Source: Brevundimonas denitrificans (GTDB lineage: Bacteria > Pseudomonadota > Alphaproteobacteria > Caulobacterales > Caulobacteraceae). From it: a stretch of DNA of 43,397 bases. Positions 1 through 7,180 of the stretch are shown in pieces. Each line of letters starts with the position of its first letter. The first letter of the stretch is position 1. The position numbers were made by a program, and so were the translations under genes. Location of the stretch: assembly GCF_030160755.1 (NCBI RefSeq), contig NZ_BSOY01000015.1, forward strand, positions 1 through 43,397, read 5' to 3'. Below the pieces are notes generated by a model that made no database searches, was not told where the DNA came from, and saw nothing but the letters and a program-made list of their open reading frames with translations.

Positions 1-2
1 TG

Positions 3-701
3 GACCGGGCTGCGCTCGGGCTCGAAGCCGGGGTGGCGCGCCGCGACGGGCGACTGCTGGACCAGGCCGGGCGCGACCTGCGGGTGCTCGTCGAATCCGC
101 CTCGCCGGACTACCGGCCCCTGACCCGGGCCCGCGCGCTGGCGCTCGCCGGCGCCGGATTGATGGCGCTGGCCCGTCTGGCGAAGGACGAGGCCGCGACA
201 ACCCAGGGCCAGGCCCTGTTCGCCGCCGCCGCCGACCAGTTCACCCCCGATCACAGCCCGCTGGATTGGGTGGCCGTGCAGCTGGCCCCGGCCGACGCCG
301 ATACGCCGCTCGCGCGGTTGATCCAGGCCGAGTCCCTGACGCGTGAACCCGGTCTGATCCTGGGCGCGCTCGCCCGTGAAAGGCGGCTTGCGGCCGAGAC
401 GGCCCTCGCCGAGGCCATGGGCGATGTCGAGAGCCTGACCGGGCTGGAAGCCGTCGTCCGGCGCGGTCTGGCCGAGTCCGCCGGGGCCCAGCCGCTGGAA
501 TGGGTCGCCGACCAGATCGGCATGGCGCATCTGGCCCTGGCCAAGGCGCGGCTGACGGCGACCGAACCGCGCGCCGTCGGCATGATGTTGGCCGAGGCCA
601 TGGAGACCGCCCGCGAATGGGGCGCTCCCGCCCTGATCCGGCGCGCGACGGCCGCGATGCCTGAAACCGTCGGCTTCCAGCGCTCCAGCCCCTCAGACTA
701 G
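3..701 (+). CDS. Partial helical-repeat (TPR-like) protein, C-terminal part
   Basis: The reading frame is open from the first complete codon of the window and ends in TAG at 699-701, so this is the 3' part of a longer gene that starts outside. The GTG at 33 lies in frame but has no convincing ribosome site and is probably internal. The visible 230 or so residues are Ala/Leu/Arg-rich and almost entirely helical. Repeated elements such as 'LDWVAVQLA' and 'LEWVADQIGMAHLALAKA' recur with TPR-like spacing, and no catalytic motif is visible. A scaffold or binding role is only an inference. The coding call is firm because GC at third positions is high throughout; the function is unknown. Confidence 0.6.
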   Translation, partial: DRAALGLEAGVARRDGRLLDQAGRDLRVLVESASPDYRPLTRARALALAGAGLMALARLAKDEAATTQGQALFAAAADQFTPDHSPLDWVAVQLAPADADTPLARLIQAESLTREPGLILGALARERRLAAETALAEAMGDVESLTGLEAVVRRGLAESAGAQPLEWVADQIGMAHLALAKARLTATEPRAVGMMLAEAMETAREWGAPALIRRATAAMPETVGFQRSSPSD

Positions 702-710
702 GCTCAGGGG

Positions 711-935
711 TCAGGGGTCAGGATTGATCGTGATCTCGACCTCGCGGCAGTTGTTTGAGACCAGGACATAGACGCAGTGGTAGGACCCATCCGGGTTCAC
801 AACGCACTGCGGCACCCAGGTCTCGTCGCAAACCGTGGCCTTCGGCGGCGGAGCCTGCTGTGCGAGTGACGGGATGGCCGTCAGCGTGGCGGCCGCAAAG
901 AGCGCTCCCGCAACCAGTCTCGAAAAACCCTTCAT
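711..935 (-). CDS. Small secreted protein, 74 aa, uncharacterised
   Basis: The start at 935 is chosen because a strong GGAGG lies five to six bases upstream on the minus strand; a longer frame to 983 would run through a CtrA-type box. The product begins MKGFSRLVAGALFAAA and has a clear signal peptide cleaved near 'SLAQQAPPP'. The mature part is about 50 residues with four cysteines (CDETWVPQC, YHC, NNC), which suggests two disulfides in the periplasm. I recognise no family. Its upstream region carries a full TTAA-N7-TTAA motif 15 bases before the start codon, so control by CtrA is plausible. It is divergent from the EF-hand gene at 1158. Confidence 0.65.
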   Translation of the reverse strand: MKGFSRLVAGALFAAATLTAIPSLAQQAPPPKATVCDETWVPQCVVNPDGSYHCVYVLVSNNCREVEITINPDP

Positions 936-949
936 CGTCGCCTCCTGCG

Positions 950-964
950 TTAACATTCCATTAA
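950..964. promoter_or_regulatory. CtrA-type box TTAA-N7-TTAA
   Basis: TTAA at 950-953 and TTAA at 961-964 are separated by exactly seven bases (CATTCCA), followed by C, and a further TTTAA lies at 967-971. This matches the full CtrA recognition pattern of Caulobacterales. It sits in the divergent intergenic region between the small secreted protein (start 935) and the EF-hand protein (start 1158). It lies so close to the 935 start that CtrA would more likely repress that gene or overlap its transcription start; for the 1158 gene it could be an activating site with a long leader. Binding is inferred. Confidence 0.55.
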
Positions 965-1157
965 CGTTTAAGGTGATCGACAATTCTTTATGCAGTCAAG
1001 AGTTGTTCTCTCAAAAGTGGCGTGCCGCCGGCCCCGTTTCGCACCGGCCTGAGCGAGAGCGCCGCTTTCAGACGCTGCCGTCCGCTAGTCCAAGGTTCTC
1101 TTAGGCCTTCCTTAACCGCCAACGGCGAGCCTGTGGTTGCAACCACGGAGGATCGCC

Positions 1158-1520
1158 ATGCTTTCCGCGCTTTTCGCAACCGTACTGATATGGGGCGATC
1201 CGTCCTCGGCGCTGAGCCCGGGAGCCCGGGCGACGATCGGCAGCTCAACCCATTTCGTCAGCAAGGATCCTGCTGAGCTGGAACGGCAGTACCGCCGCAG
1301 CTTCGAGCTCACCGACCGCAACGGCGACGGCTATATTGATCTTGCCGAAGCTCCCATGGCGGAACGGGGACATCAGAACGCAGACGGCGATCGCATCGCG
1401 GAAGAGGCGAGCAACTCCCTGTGGGTGCGCCTCATGGACACGGGCAGCGACGGGCGAGTCGATTGGCCGGAAATGAGAGCCTATCTGATGCCCATAGGCA
1501 TGCGCGCCAACGGCCTGTAA
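1158..1520 (+). CDS. Secreted EF-hand protein, 120 aa
   Basis: The ATG at 1158 is preceded by GGAGG at 1147-1151 with six bases of spacing, which is better than the in-frame TTG at 1137. Residues 1-18 or so form a signal peptide (MLSALFATVLIWG), so the protein probably acts in the periplasm or outside. Two EF-hand loops are visible: a canonical DRNGDGYIDLAE and a second, DTGSDGRVDWPE, near the C-terminus. The likely role is calcium binding; no enzymatic domain is present. The gene converges on cysQ, with only six bases between the stop codons. It may share the CtrA-type box at 950-964 with the divergent small gene. Confidence 0.75.
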   Translation: MLSALFATVLIWGDPSSALSPGARATIGSSTHFVSKDPAELERQYRRSFELTDRNGDGYIDLAEAPMAERGHQNADGDRIAEEASNSLWVRLMDTGSDGRVDWPEMRAYLMPIGMRANGL

Positions 1521-1526
1521 CCCGCG

Positions 1527-2312
1527 TCAGCCTCCCAGCGCCACGAACCCGCCGTTGCCGAAGCCCGGCTTGCCGTATCGCAGCGGCTGACCATCCCCGG
1601 ACATGACCCGGCCGCCGGCGGCTTCCAGCACCGCCTGACCCGCTGCCGTGTCCCATTCCGAGGTCGGGCCGGTGCGCGGATAGGCGTCGAACCTTCCCTC
1701 GGCGATCAGGCAGAATTTCAGCGACGAATCCATGCCCTGCCACTGGACGCAGCCGTGGCGCGAGGCCAGCCGTTCGGCCTCGACGTCGGTCATGGAGTGG
1801 CTCATCACCGCCATGGGCGAGGCGGGCCGGTTGCGCACCTTGATCGGCTGCCAGCTTTCGCCGAACCGGCGGCGGAACGCGCCCGCGCCCGGCGCCCCGC
1901 TGCGCCAGGTGGTCGCCGTCGCGGGGGCCGTGACCACCCCGGCCACGGGCGCGCCCTTGTGGATCAGGGCGATATTGACGGTGAAGCTCTCACGCCCTTC
2001 GACGAAGCCCCGGGTGCCGTCCAGCGGATCGATCAGCCAGAACCAGTCCTCGGCCGAGGCGGGCAGACCGTCGGCGGCGACGGCCTCTTCGGCCACGGTC
2101 TGAACGCCCGGATACAGGATCGCCAGACGTGCGAGGATCAGGGCCTCGGCCTCCTGATCGGCGCGGGTGACCGGACTGTCGTCGGCCTTGGACTCAGCCA
2201 CCACCCCGTTGCGCCAGTAGGGCAGAATGACCCGCGCGGCGTCCTCGGCGAGGTCGGCCAGGGCCTCGGTCAGTGCGCCGGACGCGAGGTCGGCGGTCAG
2301 TCGTTTACTCAT
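1527..2312 (-). CDS. cysQ: 3'(2'),5'-bisphosphate nucleotidase CysQ
   Basis: This is an inositol-monophosphatase-fold, Mg-dependent phosphatase of 261 aa, the usual length. CysQ hydrolyses 3'-phosphoadenosine 5'-phosphate (PAP) from sulfate assimilation to AMP and phosphate. The metal site is complete: E75/E76 in 'VAEEAV', the DPLDGT motif at 95-100 followed by 'RGFVEGRESFTVNIALI', and D221 in 'TSEWDTAAGQAV'. The 'KADDSPVTRAD' segment near 42-52 is typical of CysQ rather than of SuhB. Start ATG at 2312 with a GGCGGG upstream. It is divergent from chpT with a 90-base gap that holds a small palindrome. Another IMPase-family phosphatase is the main alternative. Confidence 0.85.
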   Translation of the reverse strand: MSKRLTADLASGALTEALADLAEDAARVILPYWRNGVVAESKADDSPVTRADQEAEALILARLAILYPGVQTVAEEAVAADGLPASAEDWFWLIDPLDGTRGFVEGRESFTVNIALIHKGAPVAGVVTAPATATTWRSGAPGAGAFRRRFGESWQPIKVRNRPASPMAVMSHSMTDVEAERLASRHGCVQWQGMDSSLKFCLIAEGRFDAYPRTGPTSEWDTAAGQAVLEAAGGRVMSGDGQPLRYGKPGFGNGGFVALGG

Positions 2313-2335
2313 GCCCGCCGGATTAGAGCATCGGA

Positions 2336-2352
2336 CCGGTTTCGCGAACCGG
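2336..2352. repeat. Small inverted repeat between cysQ and chpT
   Basis: CCGGTT and AACCGG flank a five-base loop (TCGCG) just after 'AGAGCATCGGA'. The string resembles the core of a short intergenic repeat seen in many alphaproteobacterial genomes (AGAGCATC...CCGGTT...). Family membership is recalled rather than searched. A protein operator for the divergent promoters is the alternative. Confidence 0.35.
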
Positions 2353-2402
2353 CAAATCAGGTCAGCGTCCGGCCAGTTTCAGACTGTTGCGCGCAAGGCC
2401 CG

Positions 2403-3059
2403 ATGACCGACACCGCCCCCGCCACCCCCCTCCCCGACGGCCAGGCCTTGGCCGCCCTGATCGCCGGCAAGCTGTGCCACGATTTCATCAGCCCGGCCGG
2501 CGCGATCAGCTCAGGCCTCGACCTGCTGAAAGACCCCACGGCCCAGGACATGCGCGACGACGCCATGGGGCTGATCGAGGCCAGCGCGAAGAAGATGGTG
2601 GCCTTGGTCGCCTTCGCCCGCGTGGCCTTCGGCGCGGCGACCTCATCCGAGCGGTTCTCGGGCGCCGAGCTGGGTGAGCTGGTCTCCGGCCTGACCGAGG
2701 GCGGGCGGGCGACGCTGACCTGGACCGTCGCGGACACGAGCTATTCCAAGGCCCAGTCGCGGGCGCTGGTGAACCTGGCCTATCTGACCATGGCCGCCCT
2801 GCCGTCCGGCGGGGTGGCGACCATCGCGACGCGGACCGACGGCGCCGCCCTGGTCATCGAAGGTCTGGCCGAGGGCGCCCGCGCCCGCCTGAAGGGGGAG
2901 GCCGTCGCCGGCCTGGCAGGCCAGCCGCTGTCCGAGGGCCTGCCAGGCCAATGGATCCAGCCCTACTGGCTCTGGCTGACCGCCCGTGACGCCGGCGGCT
3001 CGCTGGATGTGCAGGCCGAGGAGGGGCGGGTCGTGCTGACCGCCCACATGCCTAACTGA
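2403..3059 (+). CDS. chpT: Histidine phosphotransferase ChpT
   Basis: ChpT takes phosphate from the receiver domain of CckA and passes it to CtrA and CpdR, the cytoplasmic relay that times replication and polar development in Caulobacterales. The product is 218 aa. The first part is a helical hairpin with the phospho-acceptor H26 in 'GKLCHDFISPAGAISSGLDL', followed by a degenerate HATPase-like domain that lacks N, G1 and G2 boxes, as expected for ChpT. The frame is open upstream to 1755, but the ATG at 2403 starts just before the conserved region and clears the divergent cysQ. It is followed by a CheY-like receiver and a CheR-like gene, an arrangement I recall from Caulobacter. No obvious promoter hexamers were found. 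Confidence 0.85.
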   Translation: MTDTAPATPLPDGQALAALIAGKLCHDFISPAGAISSGLDLLKDPTAQDMRDDAMGLIEASAKKMVALVAFARVAFGAATSSERFSGAELGELVSGLTEGGRATLTWTVADTSYSKAQSRALVNLAYLTMAALPSGGVATIATRTDGAALVIEGLAEGARARLKGEAVAGLAGQPLSEGLPGQWIQPYWLWLTARDAGGSLDVQAEEGRVVLTAHMPN

Positions 3060-3159
3060 CACTTAAGCCGGTTTCCCAAGGAGTCATTAACCGGCGCGGG
3101 CCGATTATAGGCCCTGTGTACACGCGGGCGTTGTGCGTTCTTGCATTGGAATCCTGATC

Positions 3160-3531
3160 TTGACCCCCAGAACCTGTCTGATCGTCGATGACAGCCGGAT
3201 CATCCGCAAGGTTGCGCGCCGCATCGTCGAGGGGCTCGGCTTTGAGGTCGACGAGGCCGCCGACGGGTCCGAAGCCCTCGCCTTCTGCGGCGGGGTGATC
3301 CCGGAGGTCATCCTGCTGGACTGGTCAATGCCTGTGATGGACGGCATGACCTTCCTGCGCCGCCTGCGCGCCCTGCCCGGCGGCATGGCCCCCAAGGTCC
3401 TGTTCTGCACCATCGAGACCCGCGCCGAGCGCATCGCCGAGGCTCTTCTGGCCGGCGCCGACGACTATGTGATGAAGCCGTTCGACGGCGAGATCCTGAC
3501 CTCGAAATTCGCTGAAGTGGGGGCCGTCTGA
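3160..3531 (+). CDS. CheY-like single-domain response regulator
   Basis: This is a stand-alone receiver domain of about 123 aa. The acidic pocket is D10-D11 in 'CLIVDDSR', the phospho-acceptor is D54 in 'ILLDWSMPVMDG', and the conserved Lys lies in 'YVMKPFDG' near 107-114. There is no output domain, so it works by protein contact. The TTG at 3160 gives the usual receiver N-terminus (MTPRTCLIVDD); the GTG at 3133 is in frame and would add nine residues, and neither has a strong ribosome site. It sits between chpT and a CheR-like gene with four bases to the latter, so it is likely co-transcribed and is a candidate phosphorelay partner of ChpT or of a chemotaxis-type kinase. This is not the sequence I would call CpdR. 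Confidence 0.8.
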   Translation: MTPRTCLIVDDSRIIRKVARRIVEGLGFEVDEAADGSEALAFCGGVIPEVILLDWSMPVMDGMTFLRRLRALPGGMAPKVLFCTIETRAERIAEALLAGADDYVMKPFDGEILTSKFAEVGAV

Positions 3532-3535
3532 CCCC

Positions 3536-4351
3536 ATGAGCCCGGACGACTTCGATCGCCTGCAATCGCTGATGGCCTCGCGCGCGGGCTTCCGGCTGAC
3601 GCGCGACCGGATGAAGCTGGCCGAACACCGGTTGGGGCCGGTGGCCCGGCGCGAGGGGTTCGAGACCGTCGATGCCATGCTGGGCTCGCTCTGGGCCAGG
3701 CCCGTCGCCAGTCTCGGCTGGGCCGTGATCGAGGCGCTGCTGAATCCGGAGACATGGTTCCGGCGCGACCGGGTCAGCTTCGACACCTTGGGCAAGGAAC
3801 TGCTGCCCGCGCTCGGCAAGGCCCGCGGCGGCCAGCCGGTCAAGATCTGGTCCGCCGGCTGTTCGACCGGCCAGGAGGCCTGGTCCCTGGCCATCGCCGC
3901 CCAAGAAGCCGGCGTCGCCGTCGAGATCGTCGCCACCGACCTGTCCCAGCGCGCGCTGGAGAAGGCCCGGTCCGGCGCCTACACCGGGTTTGAAATCCAG
4001 CGCGGCCTCAAGGCCGAGACCATGCTGCGCCATTTCGACCAGGCCGAGGACGCCTGGATCGCCCGCGCCGAGCTCCGCGCCATGGTCCATTTCGCCCGGG
4101 CCAATCTGGTCGACGCCCCGACTGACGCTCACCAGTTCGACATCATCTTCTGCCGCCATGTCCTGGGCGACGCCGATCCGGCCCGGCGCGGCGAGATGTT
4201 CGACAACCTGGAACGGCGGCTGATCGACGACGGCTGCCTGTTCCTCGGCCCCGACGAGCAGCCGGAGAACGACAGCATCGCCTTCCGCCCGGTGGCCGGC
4301 CGTAAGGGCCTGTTCGTCAAATCCCCGGCGGCGCTGCGGCGGGTGGCCTGA
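3536..4351 (+). CDS. CheR-type protein-glutamate methyltransferase
   Basis: This is a SAM-dependent methyltransferase of 271 aa with the CheR layout: a small helical N-terminal domain (1-75), then a Rossmann-like catalytic domain. Motifs seen are 'NPETWFRRD' at 70-78 (classically N-x-T-x-F-F-R), the SAM loop 'WSAGCSTGQEAWSLA' at 105-119, D135 in 'IVATDLS', and 'IIFCRHVL' at 203-210 (usually FCRNVL). CheR enzymes methylate glutamates on chemoreceptors, but no receptor, CheA or CheB lies nearby. This copy follows chpT and a receiver gene, so its substrate may not be a chemotaxis receptor. It starts four bases after the receiver stop codon. After it, about 160 bases hold no supported gene. Confidence 0.85.
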   Translation: MSPDDFDRLQSLMASRAGFRLTRDRMKLAEHRLGPVARREGFETVDAMLGSLWARPVASLGWAVIEALLNPETWFRRDRVSFDTLGKELLPALGKARGGQPVKIWSAGCSTGQEAWSLAIAAQEAGVAVEIVATDLSQRALEKARSGAYTGFEIQRGLKAETMLRHFDQAEDAWIARAELRAMVHFARANLVDAPTDAHQFDIIFCRHVLGDADPARRGEMFDNLERRLIDDGCLFLGPDEQPENDSIAFRPVAGRKGLFVKSPAALRRVA

Positions 4352-4511
4352 GACGCTAACCGGGCCTCCGCAAGGCGGGGGCCAACCCTGTCCCGCGCGC
4401 CATCTCCCCGCTCTCCGGTCCCGGCAGCCCCTCGCCTGGCGTACGCTTACCGACACAGCAACGAACCGGGGGCCTCGCGGTTATACGCGGGAACCGCCTG
4501 GGGAGGCTTGC

Positions 4512-4637
4512 TTGATCGTTCGTCGCTACAGGGGCCGGGGCCGGACGGCCAGGAGTGAGGAACCGCGCCAGAGGCGCGGCTGGGTCTATCGTGTGTTCAT
4601 GGCGTGGTTCGCGAAAGGGCGGCGGGTCCGGCTCTAG
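4512..4637 (+). CDS. Possible very basic small protein, 41 aa
   Basis: A TTG start at 4512 follows GGGGAGG (4500-4505 region) with five to six bases of spacing, a strong ribosome site in a stretch with no other gene. The product begins MIVRRYRGRGR and ends KGRRVRL; about a third of residues are Arg or Lys, with a hydrophobic patch 'WVYRVFMAWF'. It stops at TAG 4635-4637, 23 bases before the next ORF. It could be a nucleic-acid-binding or membrane-active peptide, or a chance ORF. No family is recognised. Confidence 0.35.
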   Translation: MIVRRYRGRGRTARSEEPRQRRGWVYRVFMAWFAKGRRVRL

Positions 4638-4660
4638 CTGGAGCCGCTGGTTCGACGCCC

Positions 4661-4882
4661 ATGGCGCCAAGGGAAATCATCCTCGCTGCGGCGATCGGAA
4701 CGCGGCTGATCGAGGTCAGGCACGAGATGCCGCGCGGCGTGTCGGTGTCGCGCTATCTGCTCACCCGCCCCGGCGCGAGAGAACCAAACAGGTTCACGAC
4801 CCTGCGCAAGGCCCGCGCCGCCTTTCGGGCGCAGATCGCCGGGCTCCCCTGCAGCGTCCCGACAGGGACGCAGGACGCGTGA
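4661..4882 (+). CDS. Small hypothetical protein, 73 aa
   Basis: The frame begins at ATG 4661 (MAPREIILAAAIGTRL) and ends at TGA 4880-4882, which overlaps the GTG of the next ORF. That overlap is the main reason to believe both. The product contains 'RYLLTRPGAREPNRFTTLRKARAAFRAQIAGL', which looks like a small alpha/beta fold with a basic C-terminal helix. No ribosome site is obvious; a GGAG is about 18 bases upstream. The ORF extends in frame to a GTG at 4604, which is less likely. No family is recognised. Confidence 0.4.
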   Translation: MAPREIILAAAIGTRLIEVRHEMPRGVSVSRYLLTRPGAREPNRFTTLRKARAAFRAQIAGLPCSVPTGTQDA

Positions 4883-5274
4883 GAGCCGGCAAGTCGGAGC
4901 TTCCCTTCCCCCAGCGGGTCGCCCGCGTCTGGGGCGGCCTGAATGAGATCGTGCGGACCGGCGGCGACGCTGACGCTGCGGTGGCGGCCTTCTTTCAGGT
5001 CACGGTCGAGCAGCTGGACGCATGGCGCGCCGCCGAGGGTCGTCACCGATGCCCCGGCGTCACCACCAGAGGGCATGGTTGCCGGAACTACGCCTCGTCT
5101 GTTGTCGACTATGATCCGCGCGCCTGGGTCGCTCGCGACCCGAATTTCTGCCCGACCCATTTGCATTCACAGCGGGAGCCGGCGGTAGCGCGCCCTGCCC
5201 CGCCGGAGCCCGCTCCGCAGACCGTCGATCGAAACCCCTCAGCCGAGGATGACGCCGGCCTCACAGCCCGCTAG
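4879..5274 (+). CDS. Hypothetical protein with Cys/His motif, 131 aa
   Basis: GTG at 4879 overlaps the previous stop (GTGA), which suggests translational coupling. The N-terminal half is helical (PQRVARVWGGLNEIVRTGG). The middle carries a Cys/His pattern: C-P-G-V-T-T-R-G-H-G-C-R-N, then about 25 residues on, 'NFCPTH'. The spacing C-x6-GxxC ... CxxH resembles small zinc-binding knuckles found in phage and plasmid proteins, so metal binding is a reasonable guess. The C-terminus is Pro-rich and probably disordered. It ends 28 bases before the peptidase gene. Function unknown. Confidence 0.45.
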   Translation: MRAGKSELPFPQRVARVWGGLNEIVRTGGDADAAVAAFFQVTVEQLDAWRAAEGRHRCPGVTTRGHGCRNYASSVVDYDPRAWVARDPNFCPTHLHSQREPAVARPAPPEPAPQTVDRNPSAEDDAGLTAR

Positions 5275-5302
5275 CCTGCCCCTTCATCGGGGAGGATGAC
5301 TC

Positions 5303-7177
5303 ATGCGGTTGCTATGGCTGGTCGGGTCGTTGGCGCTCGCGCTGCTGATTGCGGTGCTGACCTTGCAGGTTCCGGCGCCGGCAGGCGTCGGCGCCCCGGT
5401 CGCCGCCTTCTCGGCCGGACGGGCCATGGCGGACGTCCGCGAGATCGCCCGCCGGCCGCATCCGGTCGGTTCGGCCGACCATGCGCGGGTCCAGGCCGTC
5501 TTGCTGCAACGGATGGCGGCCCTGGGTCTGCAGACCTCGACCCAGACCGGCGCCCTCTCCCCCGCGGCCGTGCGCCGGCTCGAGCGGGAAGGCGGCTCAG
5601 TGGCCGGGGTCGAGCTGACCAATCTTATCGGCGTCCTGCCCGGGCAGGATCCCCGCCTGCCCGCCGTCGCCCTGATGGCCCACTACGACACCGTCCCCGA
5701 CTCCGCCGGCGCGGCCGACGACAGCGCCGGCGTGGCCGCCATCCTCGAGGCCGTCCGCGCCATCCGCGCCCGCGGGCCCGCCGACCGCACCCTGGTCGTG
5801 ATCCTGACCGACGGCGAGGAGCTGAACCTCGACGGCGCCCGCGCCTTCTGGGGCGGCCACCCCCTGCGCGACCGCATCGGGGCGGTGGTCAATCTCGAGG
5901 CGCGCGGCGGCGGCGGCCGGGCCATGATGTTCGAGACCGGGCGCGGCAACGCCGAAACCATCAGCCTGTTCGCCCGCGCCGGGGCCCGGGCCACCGGCGG
6001 CGTCTCGTCCAATTCGCTGGCTGTGTTCGTCTATGAGGCCATGCCCAACGGCACCGACTTCACCATTCCCAAGGACCGCGGCGTCCAGGGGATCAATCTC
6101 GCCTTCATCGGCAGACCGGAACAGTACCACGCCCCCGTCTCGACCCCCGGCGCGCTCGACCAGGGCAGCGTCCAGCACATCGGCTCGCAGGCGCTGGAGA
6201 CGGCCGACGCCCTGTTGCGCGCGCCGGCCCTGCCCGCCGCCACCGCCAATCTGGTCTATGCCGACCTGTTCGGCCGCGTCGTCGTCGGCCATGCGCCGAT
6301 CATGGGATGGGGCCTGCTGGGACTGGCCTTCCTCGGCCTCGGCCTCGCCGTCTGGCGCGCGCGGTCGCACGCGGGCCTGACCTTCGCCGACGCCGGGCGA
6401 GGGGCGGTCGACGGCCTCTGGTTCCTGTCGACGGGACTGGTCCTGACCCAGCTCGTGCGCCTGCTGGCCGGGCCGCTGTCAGGACGGGCCGAAAGCGCCG
6501 ACGCCTACTACACCCTGCTGGCCCGGCTGCCGTGGATGGAGGCGGGCGCCGCCCTGACCGTGCTGGCCGTGGCCCTCGCCCTGTTCGGCGGCCGCACGCG
6601 CCTTGATCGCCGCATCGTCGCGGGCGTCATCGCCATCGCCGCCGTCGCAGCCGTCATCCTTGGCGGGCTGAACCCGATCGTCATCGGCGCCGCGGTCATC
6701 GCCGCCGGCCTGTCGCTGTTCCCCGGCCTCGCCGCCCGCTCGACCTGGGGCGGCTGGACGGGCCTGATCGGCCTGATCCTGATCCTCGCGGCAGCAGCCC
6801 AGGCGCTAGCGCCCGAGGCCGCCTTCCTGTTCGTCTGGACCGGCCTGCTGGCCGCCGTCGCCGCCGCCCTGGCCGCCTTCCTGGACCCCGGCCTGGCCCG
6901 TCCCGGCTCGCTGGCCCCCGCCGCCGTCGCCGCCGCGCTCGGCGCCGGATGGATCATGGCCCAGGCCCACACGGTCTTCCTCGGCATCGGCATGGATATG
7001 CCGGGCGTACTGGTCCTGCTCGGCCTGCTGGTGCTGATGCTGATCCGGCCGCTCAGCCCGGAACAGGGCCTGGCCCGGCCCCTGCTGGTCGCCGCCGCGG
7101 CGGCCCTGATTCTCGGCGCCAGCCTGTCGGTCGCGGCCCAGGTCACGGAGCCGATGATCGCGGCCAGCACGGCCTGA
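5303..7177 (+). CDS. M28-family zinc peptidase with C-terminal membrane domain
   Basis: This 624-aa protein has an N-terminal anchor (1-25), an extracytoplasmic M28 (aminopeptidase Y-like) catalytic domain (about 35-310), and roughly eight hydrophobic segments from 320 to the end. The zinc site is complete: H127 in 'MAHYDTVPDS', D140 in 'ADDSAG', E172/E173 in 'TDGEELNLDGA', E199 in 'VNLEARG' and H276 in 'EQYHAPVS'. The layout, peptidase first and multi-pass membrane domain after, resembles eukaryotic ERMP1/Pfs1-type M28 proteins. Start ATG at 5303 with GGGGAGGA seven bases upstream. The substrate is unknown; peptide trimming in the periplasm is inferred. The MaoC gene begins three bases after its stop, so they are probably co-transcribed although no shared pathway is evident. 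Confidence 0.85.
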   Translation: MRLLWLVGSLALALLIAVLTLQVPAPAGVGAPVAAFSAGRAMADVREIARRPHPVGSADHARVQAVLLQRMAALGLQTSTQTGALSPAAVRRLEREGGSVAGVELTNLIGVLPGQDPRLPAVALMAHYDTVPDSAGAADDSAGVAAILEAVRAIRARGPADRTLVVILTDGEELNLDGARAFWGGHPLRDRIGAVVNLEARGGGGRAMMFETGRGNAETISLFARAGARATGGVSSNSLAVFVYEAMPNGTDFTIPKDRGVQGINLAFIGRPEQYHAPVSTPGALDQGSVQHIGSQALETADALLRAPALPAATANLVYADLFGRVVVGHAPIMGWGLLGLAFLGLGLAVWRARSHAGLTFADAGRGAVDGLWFLSTGLVLTQLVRLLAGPLSGRAESADAYYTLLARLPWMEAGAALTVLAVALALFGGRTRLDRRIVAGVIAIAAVAAVILGGLNPIVIGAAVIAAGLSLFPGLAARSTWGGWTGLIGLILILAAAAQALAPEAAFLFVWTGLLAAVAAALAAFLDPGLARPGSLAPAAVAAALGAGWIMAQAHTVFLGIGMDMPGVLVLLGLLVLMLIRPLSPEQGLARPLLVAAAAALILGASLSVAAQVTEPMIAASTA

Positions 7178-7180
7178 CCG

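Noticed and set aside
1755-2402. Long upstream extension of the chpT frame to 1755
   Set aside because: That part is antisense to cysQ and low-complexity. The ATG at 2403 gives the ChpT length and start.
3063-3091. TTAA words at 3063 and 3087 as a CtrA site before the receiver gene
   Set aside because: The spacing is about 20 bases, not seven, and neither has a partner at the right distance.
4490-4520. GGAAC...CGTT as an EcfG (general stress sigma) promoter
   Set aside because: The spacer is 22 bases, while these promoters need about 16-17.
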